Positions 1-5,848 of a DNA stretch of 33,540 bases are shown piece by piece. Origin of the DNA: a virus; the IMG/VR virus record IMGVR_UViG_3300040977_000097, positions 1-33,540 of that record. One strand, 5' to 3'. The notes beneath the pieces are model-generated. The model was given only the letters and a program-made list of their open reading frames with translations, had not been told where the DNA came from and did no database searches. Position numbers and translations under genes: made by a program. Position 1 is the first letter of the stretch, and each line of letters begins with the position of its first letter.

Positions 1-41
1 TAAATAATAATTAGGGCATCTTAAATAAATGGAGTTAACAA

Positions 42-155
42 ATGAATAGAGAGCAACGCAAGAAAGAAGCGAGAGAGATGGCGGCATTGGCTGTGTTTAG
101 CGCTGTGGCCGTTGTGGCTTTTGTAGGGTTTTTTGTATATTACTTTGGCGGCTAG
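42..155 (+). CDS. Small single-span membrane peptide (37 aa)
   Basis: The ATG at 42 has a GGAG Shine-Dalgarno at 31-34. The peptide has a charged, Lys/Arg-rich N-terminus (about residues 1-14) followed by one hydrophobic helix rich in Ala and Val (about 15-35) that ends in Gly-Gly. This fits a small inner-membrane protein with its basic end in the cytoplasm. The next small gene starts 2 bases after the stop, so the two look co-transcribed. The function is not recognised. Tiny membrane proteins are common in phage early operons, but nothing here identifies a target. Confidence 0.55.
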   Translation: MNREQRKKEAREMAALAVFSAVAVVAFVGFFVYYFGG

Positions 156-157
156 TT

Positions 158-265
158 ATGAATGAAGTAATTTTGATTGGTGTGTTTTTCGCGATAATTA
201 TATGCATGGGTTACTTGTTTGAGCGAGACGGCATGAAACAAGATAAGCGTAAGGGGGATGAATGA
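158..265 (+). CDS. Small single-span membrane peptide (35 aa)
   Basis: This short gene lies 2 bases after the previous stop and overlaps the next gene by the usual ATGA arrangement (262-265), which supports translation as part of one operon. The first 20 or so residues are a hydrophobic helix (rich in Ile, Val and Phe). The rest is a charged tail with several Lys and Asp. It is probably a membrane-anchored peptide with a cytoplasmic tail. No family is recognised, and the short length makes any assignment uncertain. Confidence 0.5.
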   Translation: MNEVILIGVFFAIIICMGYLFERDGMKQDKRKGDE

Positions 266-654
266 AGTTAAGAAATTTTTTAGATAAGCATAAGATTAGT
301 TATAAGTCTGCTGCTGAGAATATGGGTTTGCACTATAGCAATATATACCCATTACTTGATAGTAAGGTTTTTAATAATGAATCTTTAATGAGCGCCATTG
401 ATTACCAAGTCACCAGTATGGCAGGTGAGTATAAAATGGTAAGAACTAGCGTGGGCGATGATGGCACTGTGACAATAAAAATAAGTCACTTGCCGGTTGA
501 TAAGATGGATAAGCAAAACAAATCTGCTTTTGAGTGGGTTAATGAGCTAGCTGGCGAGATTAGCGCTGGTGAAATAGCGGTTAAGTCGGGTTATAGCCTG
601 GCAACTATTCATAGTGTAGCTAGTCGGTCTAATATAAGTTTAAGGGTGAAGTAA
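262..654 (+). CDS. Hypothetical protein with possible helix-turn-helix segments (130 aa)
   Basis: The ATG overlaps the previous stop and the stop overlaps the next start, so the gene is embedded in the early operon. Two segments look like helix-turn-helix motifs: residues about 10-34 (the stretch with SYKSAAENMGLHYSNIYPLL) and about 95-125 (with GEIAVKSGYSLATIHSVASR). The middle is a short beta-like region. A DNA-binding or regulatory role is an inference from these segments only; no named family is recognised. Its place at the head of the recombination genes would suit an operon regulator. Confidence 0.6.
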   Translation: MKLRNFLDKHKISYKSAAENMGLHYSNIYPLLDSKVFNNESLMSAIDYQVTSMAGEYKMVRTSVGDDGTVTIKISHLPVDKMDKQNKSAFEWVNELAGEISAGEIAVKSGYSLATIHSVASRSNISLRVK

Positions 655-788
655 TGGAAGGTTATGAAGTAGTAAAAGATTTAATTGAACGTGGTTTAAT
701 TTCTCATAGTGAGTTGGCTGATTTAACTATATTGGCTTATCAGGCTGAAGCTATTGAAGACGCCAGGAGTGATTGCAATGAATGCTGA
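654..788 (+). CDS. Small acidic hypothetical protein (44 aa)
   Basis: The ATG shares one base with the preceding TAA, and the 3' end overlaps the start of the ERF gene at 778. The predicted peptide is mostly helical and acidic (Glu and Asp rich), with a Cys-Asn-Glu-Cys end. No family is recognised. Overlapping start and stop signals on both sides are the main reason to accept it as translated. It may help couple translation into the ERF gene. Confidence 0.5.
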   Translation: MEGYEVVKDLIERGLISHSELADLTILAYQAEAIEDARSDCNEC

Positions 789-1296
789 GTTATCAAGTAA
801 GCTTTGCGCTATACAATCAAAACTAAAAGCGCCAAAGGGTCAGTTCAATAAGTTTGGTAAATATAATTATAGAAATTGCGAGGATATTCTTGAAGCTGTT
901 AAACCTCTGCTTGCTGATGTTGGTATGTCTATTGTTATATCTGATGATGTTAAGCTTGTTGGCGATAGGGTTTATGTTGTCGCTACTGTTACGCTTTACG
1001 ATGGTAAAGACTCGGTTAGCAATACGGCATTTGCTCGCGAAGCGCTCACCAAGAAAGGAATGGACGAATCTCAGATAACTGGCGCGGCTAGCTCATATGC
1101 TCGCAAATACGCGCTTAATGGTATGTTTTGTATTGACGATACCAAGGATGCGGATAGTCAAGATAACTCTACTGGAGCGGCTACAGTGCCGTCAAGTGAC
1201 GATATGTCATGGGTTAACGCAATTAAGGCAGGTAGCGCAAAGCTTGAAGAAATTAACGACCCTAAATACCGCGAATACATAGGTGGCTTATTATGA
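778..1296 (+). CDS. erf: ERF-family single-strand annealing protein (172 aa)
   Basis: ERF proteins anneal complementary single strands during phage recombination and genome circularisation. The family signature is clear: the NKFGKYNYR block at residues 24-32 followed by the ED-LEAVKPLL helix, and the TGAASSYARKYAL block at about 101-113 followed by Asp-rich residues. At 172 aa it is a little shorter than P22 Erf; the variable C-terminal part is short. I chose the ATG at 778, which has GGAG just upstream; a more upstream TTG would sit deep inside the preceding gene. It overlaps the exonuclease gene by four bases and lies upstream of ssb, consistent with a recombination module. Confidence 0.9.
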   Translation: MNAELSSKLCAIQSKLKAPKGQFNKFGKYNYRNCEDILEAVKPLLADVGMSIVISDDVKLVGDRVYVVATVTLYDGKDSVSNTAFAREALTKKGMDESQITGAASSYARKYALNGMFCIDDTKDADSQDNSTGAATVPSSDDMSWVNAIKAGSAKLEEINDPKYREYIGGLL

Positions 1297-2030
1297 ATAT
1301 AACAATGGATTTAGAAACTATACCAGACCAAACACCTGGCGCACTCGAAAATATAATGGAAACTATCACAGTAAAGGCGCCTGACTTAACTAAGCCAAAG
1401 TTAATTGATGCGCTTGGTCTGTGTCAAAAAAATGACAAGTTTAAAACAGTTGCAGAGCTCAAAGAATTTTGGCTTGAACTGCATGGCGAACAGGCAAGGG
1501 AGCAACAGGCAAATGAGCAATGGCTTAAAACGTCATTTGACGGCACTAAAGGTCAAATATGCTGCATTGGCGCGGCTTATGAAGATGGTGAGCCGGTGAG
1601 CTTTGTGGGTACTGAGATTGATATATTAAATCAGTTTAATGAATGGGTTTATAGTATAGGTGCTGTTCGTGCTGTTGAGTCTGCTATTCCACCAAACTTT
1701 ATTGGTCACAACTTAATTAAATTTGATATGCCATTCCTACATAAACGAATGGTTATAAATGGAGTTAAGCCTAAGTTTAAATTAGTACCTCACGCGCGAC
1801 ATGGCTTGACGGCGTTTGACACGATGATTGAGTGGTGCGGCTTTGGCAATAGAATCTCCATGGATAACCTAGCTGACGCGCTTGGGTTAAAAGGCAAAAC
1901 AGCAGGAATGGATGGCTCACAAGTGTGGCCAGAGTACCAAAAGGGTAATATAGATAAAATAGCCAGCTACTGCATTGATGATGTTATATGCACTAGAAAC
2001 ATTTACAACAAACTAACTTTTAAGCGATAG
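1293..2030 (+). CDS. DEDDy 3'-5' exonuclease related to the PolB proofreading domain (245 aa)
   Basis: The protein carries the three exonuclease motifs of the DnaQ-like (DEDDy) fold: Asp6 and Glu8 in MDLETI (Exo I), Asp145 in GHNLIKFDMPFL (Exo II), and Tyr226 with Asp230 in YCIDDV (Exo III). These residues bind two metal ions that hydrolyse 3' nucleotides. It has no polymerase domain, so it resembles the stand-alone predicted PolB-like exonucleases of phages. An inserted, charged segment (about residues 15-85) separates motif I from the core strand. Overlap with erf and closeness to ssb suggest it works in recombination or end processing, possibly exposing ssDNA for the annealing protein, though its polarity would be 3'-5'. 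Confidence 0.85.
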   Translation: MNITMDLETIPDQTPGALENIMETITVKAPDLTKPKLIDALGLCQKNDKFKTVAELKEFWLELHGEQAREQQANEQWLKTSFDGTKGQICCIGAAYEDGEPVSFVGTEIDILNQFNEWVYSIGAVRAVESAIPPNFIGHNLIKFDMPFLHKRMVINGVKPKFKLVPHARHGLTAFDTMIEWCGFGNRISMDNLADALGLKGKTAGMDGSQVWPEYQKGNIDKIASYCIDDVICTRNIYNKLTFKR

Positions 2031-2038
2031 GAATAATC

Positions 2039-2377
2039 ATGGCTACATTTGAGAGTGAGTTTGATGTCAATGATGAGGTGTTTTTTGATTGTCACAGGTT
2101 TAAGGTTAAAGGGGTTTATTTTGTTAATGGTGAAATAAGCTACAGATTAGAATCTGACACAAGAGTAATGTCCGCGGTAAACGAAGACAAACTAAAGTCA
2201 GCGCCAAAAGAAATGTTTGTGGTTGTAGGCGATCAACCCAGTGGCGAGTTGTCAGTTCTTTCAGCAGTAGTGCTAGAACCAGAAATGACTTTGTCTAAAT
2301 GCAAGCATTCAATATTGGTAGAGCAATATAATAATTTAAGAATAATGAAGCTAATAGAAATTGAGGAGCAAGAATAA
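2039..2377 (+). CDS. Hypothetical protein between exonuclease and ssb (112 aa)
   Basis: The gene sits 8 bases after the exonuclease stop and its TAA shares a base with the ssb ATG. The N-terminal 55 residues look like a small beta barrel, with alternating hydrophobic residues around [18 protein letters not shown], much like small SH3-like phage proteins. The C-terminal third is helical and acidic. No family is recognised. Its position suggests co-expression with the recombination proteins but does not prove a shared function. Confidence 0.75.
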   Translation: MATFESEFDVNDEVFFDCHRFKVKGVYFVNGEISYRLESDTRVMSAVNEDKLKSAPKEMFVVVGDQPSGELSVLSAVVLEPEMTLSKCKHSILVEQYNNLRIMKLIEIEEQE

Positions 2378-2919
2378 TGGCTAGCAAAGGCGTAAATAAA
2401 GTAATTCTAGTTGGGAGCTTAGGGCAGGACCCAGAAATTCGCTATCTTCCAAATGGCGGCGCAGTGGCAAATATTAGCGTTGCAACTAGCGAGAGCTGGA
2501 AAGACAAAAACACAAACCAGATGCAGGAAAAGACCGAATGGCATAAAGTCGCTATTTTTGGCAAGTTAGCTGAGATAGCTGGAGAGTATCTCAAGAAAGG
2601 CTCACAGGTTTACCTTGAAGGTCAATTGCAAACTCGCAAATGGCAAGACCAACAAGGGCAAGATAGATACTCAACAGAGATTGTACTACAAGGATTTAAC
2701 GGGGTAATGCAAATGCTTGGCGGTGCAAGTGGTGGCGGGCAGAATCAAGCTAACGCGCAGCAGGCACCACAACAACAAGCGCAGGGATTCCAGCCGCAAC
2801 AGAAAGCGCAAGGCTTTCAACCTCAGCAACAAGCACCACAACAACAAATGCAGCAGGCTACGCAGCAACCAGGGTTTAACCAGCAGCAGCCCAACCCTAA
2901 TCAATGGAATAGCCAGTAA
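2377..2919 (+). CDS. ssb: Single-stranded DNA-binding protein (SSB)
   Basis: Residues 1 to about 110 form a bacterial-type SSB OB fold: an N-terminal [17 protein letters not shown] strand pair, a [14 protein letters not shown] segment, and [19 protein letters not shown]. It would coat ssDNA during replication and recombination. Residues about 115-180 are a low-complexity Gln/Pro/Asn linker with repeats of QGFQPQQ. The end, NPNQWNSQ, lacks the acidic DDDIPF-type tip that host SSBs use to recruit partner proteins. It overlaps both neighbours by single bases and lies in the erf-exonuclease module. Confidence 0.95.
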   Translation: MASKGVNKVILVGSLGQDPEIRYLPNGGAVANISVATSESWKDKNTNQMQEKTEWHKVAIFGKLAEIAGEYLKKGSQVYLEGQLQTRKWQDQQGQDRYSTEIVLQGFNGVMQMLGGASGGGQNQANAQQAPQQQAQGFQPQQKAQGFQPQQQAPQQQMQQATQQPGFNQQQPNPNQWNSQ

Positions 2920-3131
2920 TGAGAAAAGATAACAGATATGTTTTCGAGCTGCCAAGCGGGAAAATCAAAAACCCACAACTTAAGACGGCTGGTGATGATT
3001 TAATGGTTAATGATGTGGTTAGTATTGACGGTGATATTGTTATGCCAATGTTTGACGAGAGCGTGAAAATGTACGGGGTTGTTGCTGCTAATGCAAAAAA
3101 AGGCGATGAGGTTTTGATAGCGGCAGTGTAA
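2919..3131 (+). CDS. Hypothetical protein after ssb (70 aa)
   Basis: The start overlaps the ssb stop. The protein alternates hydrophobic and polar residues and is probably a small beta-rich fold; a central Asp-rich run (about residues 37-48) and a C-terminal GDEVLIAAV strand are visible. It resembles the small beta-barrel proteins that phages often carry, but I do not recognise a family. It is the last gene before the attC-like array; its stop at 3129-3131 is followed three bases later by the first inverted repeat. Confidence 0.7.
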   Translation: MRKDNRYVFELPSGKIKNPQLKTAGDDLMVNDVVSIDGDIVMPMFDESVKMYGVVAANAKKGDEVLIAAV

Positions 3132-3134
3132 TTG

Positions 3135-3188
3135 GCAGCATGATTGGCGGGTGACTCGCCATGTTTTTTAAGTGCATTGTTATGCTGC
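3135..3188 (+). repeat. Atypical attC-like site at the left edge of the array
   Basis: GCAGCAT at 3135-3141 is the exact reverse complement of ATGCTGC at 3182-3188. The right half has the attC-like order TTTTTTAAGTGCATT then GTTATGC (3179-3185). The left half reads GCATGAT where GCATAAC would be expected, and the inner stem TGGCG/CGCCA is short. It begins three bases after a stop codon, as the full sites do. It may be a degraded or divergent site, or simply a terminator-like hairpin. Confidence 0.4.
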
Positions 3189-3215
3189 AACCATCCGGAA
3201 ATTCCGGATGGTTGC
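3187..3215. repeat. Perfect 14-bp palindrome around a single base
   Basis: GCAACCATCCGGAA (3187-3200) is followed by one A and then its exact reverse complement (3202-3215). Allowing a three-base loop, this forms a 13-bp perfect stem. There is no T-run on the + strand after it, so a simple intrinsic terminator is unlikely. It lies between the atypical attC-like site and a right half site. A regulator operator, replication-related hairpin or insertion remnant are all possible. Confidence 0.6.
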
Positions 3216-3225
3216 CACTAGAAAT

Positions 3226-3248
3226 CTTAATTAAACGCCTTGTTATGT
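3226..3248 (+). repeat. attC-like right half site
   Basis: The sequence TTAATTAAACGCC leads into TTGTTATGTG, matching the right arms of the full sites downstream, with GTTATGT at 3242-3248. No matching ACATAAC left arm is found within about 70 bases upstream. It could be the right end of an original attachment point or the remains of a site broken by rearrangement. Confidence 0.5.
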
Positions 3249-3278
3249 GGCGTGAACACAAATGCGGAAGGTTGCGAA

Positions 3279-3488
3279 ATGAGTAGATATAAAAGAGATT
3301 ACAGGGTTGACGGGTGGCCAGTTGTGGACTTAAAGAATAAAAGAGCGCTAAGTAAAGATGACTTGGTAAGGCGGCTTAATAAATATGAAGATACAGTACG
3401 ATCAACTATCAATTGGATTGAAGAAACTAACGCTTTAAAGGATGAAGATGGCGGAGAGTCCTTGAGGCTATTAAGGGGTCTGGATTAG
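3279..3488 (+). CDS. Cassette ORF 1, hypothetical protein (69 aa)
   Basis: The ATG at 3279 is preceded by GGAAGG at about 3266-3271. The protein is small, charged and mostly helical, with basic residues at the N-terminus (MSRYKRDYR) and acidic ones near the end. Residues about 25-50 (LSKDDLVRRLNKYEDTV) look like an amphipathic or coiled-coil helix. No family is recognised. The stop codon abuts the attC-like site at 3489, and a half site lies just upstream, so this gene plus site resembles one mobile cassette. Confidence 0.6.
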   Translation: MSRYKRDYRVDGWPVVDLKNKRALSKDDLVRRLNKYEDTVRSTINWIEETNALKDEDGGESLRLLRGLD

Positions 3489-3551
3489 ACATATAACCAT
3501 TAAATAATAAGCTTGAGGGACGATAAGTCTTTATTAATTGACTTGTTATGT
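3489..3551 (+). repeat. attC-like site A
   Basis: The left end is ACATATAAC (two extra bases compared with its siblings) and the right end GTTATGT (3545-3551). The arms pair imperfectly: AATAATAA plus CTT on the left against AAG plus TTTATTAATT on the right, with unpaired bases on one side, around a central GAGGGACGAT. It starts directly after the stop of cassette ORF 1. Confidence 0.65.
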
Positions 3552-3575
3552 GGACAACGAACAGAAGAGGTGAAT

Positions 3576-3815
3576 ATGAAATTAAGTATTATAGAAAAGT
3601 TAAATCATGTATTAAATATCAATGGTGACGTAATGACGAGCACAGGTAAAGCCTATATTACAGAGGCTATTAATCAGATTGAAATATTACAAGATACAGA
3701 AGCCAAAATAAGACTAGAGCTTAAAGCTTCAAATGCATTAAATAGAAAGCTAAGAGAGGGTATTGATTACAATGCTGAAACAGGTATGCAGGATGATGAA
3801 TTAAAAGAAACATAA
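3576..3815 (+). CDS. Cassette ORF 2, hypothetical protein (79 aa)
   Basis: The start at 3576 follows AGAGGTG at about 3566-3572. The protein is predicted to be largely alpha-helical: residues about 25-62 form a continuous charged helix (around AINQIEILQDTEAKIRLELK) with heptad-like Ile/Leu spacing, then an acidic end. It resembles the short coiled-coil proteins common in phage accessory regions; no family is recognised. The TAA stop (3813-3815) lies inside the ACATAAC end of the following attC-like site, so gene and site are fused in one compact unit. Confidence 0.65.
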   Translation: MKLSIIEKLNHVLNINGDVMTSTGKAYITEAINQIEILQDTEAKIRLELKASNALNRKLREGIDYNAETGMQDDELKET

Positions 3816-3870
3816 CAAGTAGTTAATAGGTTTTGAGGAACGATAAAATCCTTTTAACGTAGTGTTATCG
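3810..3870 (+). repeat. attC-like site B
   Basis: Ends are ACATAAC (3810-3816) and GTTATCG (3864-3870). The left arm TAGTTAATAGGTTTT pairs with the right arm AAAATCCTTTTAACGTA with one extra base on one side and a small internal mismatch; the central loop is GAGGAACGAT. The pairing, extrahelical base and unpaired central segments are exactly the features of a folded attC hairpin. The central loop closely matches that of site A. Confidence 0.75.
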
Positions 3871-3877
3871 CAGGCAT

Positions 3878-3905
3878 AAAAAAAGCCCTCGGGGATGTGA
3901 GGGCT
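3878..3905 (-). terminator. Rho-independent terminator, acting on the minus strand
   Basis: Read on the minus strand, GCCCTC, an 8-base loop and GAGGGC form a 6-7 bp GC-rich stem followed at once by seven T residues. On the plus strand the A-run precedes the stem and only TAAAAG follows, so it would not end plus-strand transcripts efficiently. In this place it would stop antisense read-through from the late minus-strand genes into the early region. Confidence 0.6.
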
Positions 3906-3960
3906 AAAAGGTGCGTAAATGAAGAGTTTACGAGTTAGAGTATAAACTCAATTTTATTTC
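3906..3960 (+). promoter_or_regulatory. Possible leader-peptide attenuator
   Basis: An 8-codon reading frame (3919-3945, peptide MKSLRVRV) follows an AAGGTG-type ribosome site. It overlaps two hairpins that cannot form together: CGTAAA with TTTACG (3914-3932) and GAGTTTA with TAAACTC (3924-3949). The second is followed by ATTTTATTTC, like a weak plus-strand terminator. The arrangement resembles transcription attenuation, but the stems are AT-rich and this is an inference. Confidence 0.3.
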
Positions 3961-3970
3961 ATTGCAAACC

Positions 3971-4001
3971 TTGACGTTTTTATAATTATAAATAATACTA
4001 T
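3971..4001 (+). promoter_or_regulatory. Candidate sigma-70 promoter inside the long cassette
   Basis: TTGACG (3971-3976) matches five of six -35 bases. Possible -10 elements are AATACT at 3994 (17-base spacing) or TACTAT at 3996 (19-base spacing). The stretch between is very AT-rich. It lies after the hairpins at 3885-3949 and about 20 bases before the next ribosome site, so it could drive the group 4024-5005. Unproven. Confidence 0.4.
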
Positions 4002-4023
4002 AGCTAAGTTAATCGGAGGGTTT

Positions 4024-4110
4024 ATGAAAGATTTAATTATAAATATTGGCGGCTCGTTTTTGTTTGGTTTGTTTCTGTTTGGGTGTATGGCTTTAGTGAG
4101 GCTAGTGTAA
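4024..4110 (+). CDS. Tiny membrane peptide (28 aa)
   Basis: A GGAGG ribosome site at 4015-4019 precedes the ATG closely. The peptide is almost entirely hydrophobic, with one membrane span rich in Gly, Phe and Leu. Its TAA shares a base with the ATG of the next gene at 4110, which supports coupled translation. Function is unknown. The strong ribosome site makes it likely to be real despite its size. Confidence 0.5.
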   Translation: MKDLIINIGGSFLFGLFLFGCMALVRLV

Positions 4111-4289
4111 TGGCTTCTATTAAAATGGTTGTTACGCTAAATTATGATGAGCAGTCTATTCATGGCGGCGATTTGGATAAAGAGGATTTTTTTGACTTGC
4201 TAGGTAAGGATGAATTTCAGCTTTACCATGAAGATTTAGAGGTTATTGGCATGTTAAAGGTTGAGTCTTTAGGTGGTTGTGATGAGTGA
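4110..4289 (+). CDS. Hypothetical acidic protein (59 aa)
   Basis: The start overlaps the preceding stop, and the 3' end overlaps the next gene by 8 bases. The protein starts with a beta-like stretch (IKMVVTLNYDE), has an acidic middle (DLDKEDFFDLLGKDEF), and ends with another strand. No family is recognised. The strong net negative charge is of the kind seen in phage inhibitors that bind host enzymes, but that is only a suggestion from composition. It belongs to the 1.16-kb unit with ninB. Confidence 0.6.
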   Translation: MASIKMVVTLNYDEQSIHGGDLDKEDFFDLLGKDEFQLYHEDLEVIGMLKVESLGGCDE

Positions 4290-4596
4290 TTATACAATTG
4301 ACGAATTAATACTAAAGATTGAAACGATACTAATCAAAGAAAACAATGGCTATACGGTTATGGGTAACGCCTTTGATAATCCAGCCATATTATTAAAGTT
4401 AATTCTTGATTTTAAAATTGAGTTTCAGTTTCCAGATAATGAAACGTTATGGGCCTATGCTTATTGTGAAAATGAGTTTGAAAGAGTGGAATATCAAGCC
4501 GAGTGCACAGATAAGAAAACGGAAACTATAGCTGAGGCGGTTTGTGATTTAGTTGTAAGAAAATACGAGTTTGAGCATGCACAAGAAAATCATTAA
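4282..4596 (+). CDS. Hypothetical phage protein (104 aa)
   Basis: I chose the ATG at 4282; a GTG nine bases upstream is possible. The protein mixes helices and strands. The C-terminal AEAVCDLVVRKYEF segment recalls the small phage proteins with a helix ending in an AIC-A motif (the ABA-sandwich type), but the match is weak. It overlaps both the preceding gene (8 bases) and ninB (20 bases), so translation is probably coupled. Function unknown. Confidence 0.65.
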   Translation: MSDYTIDELILKIETILIKENNGYTVMGNAFDNPAILLKLILDFKIEFQFPDNETLWAYAYCENEFERVEYQAECTDKKTETIAEAVCDLVVRKYEFEHAQENH

Positions 4597-5005
4597 TAAA
4601 GGCAATGTTCGTGACGTTGTTTTGTGGTTAGTGCCTCACTTGATGAGTGAGGTGGCACAAGGCAAGGAAATTGGTATTGAGTTCAAAGAGCTTAAGGCTA
4701 AACGTAGCACAGCTCAAAATCGCTTAATGTGGAAGTGGCATGGCGAGCTTCGTGAGCATATAGAGTCGTGTATTGGTCAGGTTCACGATAATAGCACGAT
4801 ACATGAATTGGTTATATCTTACCTTGGTAATAACAGCGTGATTAATACGGCTGGCGAGGATGTCACGGTAAGGGAGCAGACTAGAAAAATGACCATTAAA
4901 CGGTTTGCTGAGTTTTTAAATAACTACGAGAGATGGGCTAGGGAGCGGTTTAATTGCTGCTTTAGCCATCCTGAAGATTTGTATTGGTCGGCAATGGGTA
5001 GGTAA
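4577..5005 (+). CDS. ninB: NinB-like recombination protein (142 aa)
   Basis: NinB proteins of lambdoid phages bind ssDNA and take part in phage recombination. The family hallmark is present as RSTAQNRLMWKWHGEL (residues 43-58), with the later RKMTIKRFAEFLNNYERWA helix and the terminal HPEDLYW segment in the expected order, and the length matches the family. The start at 4577 is preferred over a TTG six bases upstream. It overlaps the preceding gene, and six or so bases after its stop there is a right half attC-like site. It therefore lies within, and may have been built into, the cassette array. Confidence 0.8.
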   Translation: MHKKIINKGNVRDVVLWLVPHLMSEVAQGKEIGIEFKELKAKRSTAQNRLMWKWHGELREHIESCIGQVHDNSTIHELVISYLGNNSVINTAGEDVTVREQTRKMTIKRFAEFLNNYERWARERFNCCFSHPEDLYWSAMGR

Positions 5006-5028
5006 TCTTTTTGATTGCCTTGTTATGT
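5006..5028 (+). repeat. attC-like right half site after ninB
   Basis: The stretch ending in GATTGCCTTGTTATGTG matches the right arm of site E, with GTTATGT at 5022-5028. Upstream, GGCAAT at 4990-4995 can pair with ATTGCC at 5014-5019, but no ACATAAC-type left end exists because ninB coding sequence occupies that place. Confidence 0.5.
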
Positions 5029-5052
5029 GAAAAGCGAATAGGAGAGGTGATT

Positions 5053-5220
5053 ATGGCTAGATACTTGATAGTAAATAGTAGTGAAAACACAATAGAAAAA
5101 CTTAATGAGTTAGATCGTGTGTTTTTAGATAATATTGATGAGATTATTTTAGAGTGTGAAGTTATTGATATTGTTAAAATGAAATTTTACAGGCCTTGCG
5201 GCTGGTTAGATATAAAATAG
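5053..5220 (+). CDS. Cassette ORF, hypothetical protein (55 aa)
   Basis: The ATG at 5053 follows GGAGAGGTG at 5041-5049. The protein begins with a beta-like MARYLIVNSS, then a helix around IEKLNELDRV, and an acidic DNIDEIILECEVIDIV stretch. No family is recognised. It lies between the right half site after ninB and attC-like site D, so it forms a 252-base cassette-sized unit measured from core to core. Confidence 0.6.
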   Translation: MARYLIVNSSENTIEKLNELDRVFLDNIDEIILECEVIDIVKMKFYRPCGWLDIK

Positions 5221-5222
5221 AA

Positions 5223-5280
5223 ACATAACCTTTTACTTAAACGGCAAGCTTTGCTTGTCCTTTTGAAGTTGTTGTTATGT
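5223..5280 (+). repeat. attC-like site D
   Basis: Ends ACATAAC (5223-5229) and GTTATGT (5274-5280) are exact reverse complements. The arms ACTTAAACGGCAAGC and GCTTGTCCTTTTGAAGT pair with extra unpaired bases on the right arm, leaving a short terminal loop. It starts two bases after the stop of the preceding gene. It is one of the best-formed sites. Confidence 0.78.
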
Positions 5281-5310
5281 GTAAGCTAAATTAATAAATA
5301 GAGGATGATT

Positions 5311-5487
5311 ATGAAAAAGGTATTTAATATAAATATGGAAAGAAGCCAATCTGTAACGATTTGGGAAGATGGCTGTTTATCTACTGAGGCTCAGAACGGT
5401 GACAACCCACAAGTAGATCTTAATGAAGATCAAACAAGGAATGTATACGAGGAGCTACATAAAATTTACGGTGAGAAAGACACATAA
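5311..5487 (+). CDS. Cassette ORF, hypothetical protein (58 aa)
   Basis: I chose the ATG at 5311, six bases after GAGG at 5301-5304, rather than the one at 5305 that touches the ribosome site. The sequence has a beta-like start (KVFNINMERSQSVTIW), an acidic centre, and a C-terminal helix around TRNVYEELHKIY. No family is recognised. Its stop codon (5485-5487) lies inside the ACATAAC end of site E, another sign that gene and site travel as one unit. Confidence 0.6.
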   Translation: MKKVFNINMERSQSVTIWEDGCLSTEAQNGDNPQVDLNEDQTRNVYEELHKIYGEKDT

Positions 5488-5544
5488 CCATTGCAATAAT
5501 AATTTACGAGGCACGAGAAATATTAATTTATTGCCTTGTTATGT
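5482..5544 (+). repeat. attC-like site E
   Basis: Ends CACATAAC and GTTATGTG (5481-5545 when the extra pair is counted) are perfect reverse complements. Inner arms TGCAATAATAATTT and ATATTAATTTATTGCC pair imperfectly with unpaired bases, around a GAGGCACGAG centre that resembles those of sites A and B. The stop of the preceding gene is within the left end. Confidence 0.75.
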
Positions 5545-5568
5545 GAACAGCGAATGAGGAATTTAGAA

Positions 5569-5844
5569 ATGGCAAAAAAACTTCTTGAGGGTCTAAGTGA
5601 AAGATTACCTCCTAAGACTTTCCCGTGTTTCTTAACATTAAGAAATAACGAAATTAAAATAGCCAGTAAAGAGCATTATGATTATTTAAATGAGGTTGCT
5701 GATAAACTGTATCAAGAATTTTACGGCTATATATCTAAGCCTAAATTTGATTATTTTTGCTCATCACATCCGCAAGAGTCAAATTGCTTTTGTGTAGCAT
5801 TGATAATGGACGACTGGTGTGATCAGCATGATTTTAACAATTAA
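5569..5844 (+). CDS. Cassette ORF, hypothetical protein (91 aa)
   Basis: The ATG at 5569 follows GAGGA at 5556-5560. The protein opens with a basic helix and a Pro-rich turn (RLPPKTFPCF), then a Tyr-rich helix (around HYDYLNEVADKLYQEFYGY), and ends in a Cys/Asp-rich part with CSS-HPQESNCFC and DDWCDQHD. The four cysteines and two histidines near the end could bind metal, but the spacing does not match a known finger that I recognise. The 362-base unit ends at site F. Confidence 0.62.
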   Translation: MAKKLLEGLSERLPPKTFPCFLTLRNNEIKIASKEHYDYLNEVADKLYQEFYGYISKPKFDYFCSSHPQESNCFCVALIMDDWCDQHDFNN

Positions 5845-5848
5845 CGAA

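Noticed and set aside
754-777. Upstream TTG start for the ERF protein
   Set aside because: The ATG at 778 has a closer ribosome site and gives the family-typical N-terminus; the upstream extension overlaps the preceding gene.
2686-2955. Leu-rich antisense reading frame opposite the end of ssb
   Set aside because: It is the reverse reading of the Gln-rich (CAA/CAG) linker, which gives poly-Leu by chance; no ribosome site supports it.
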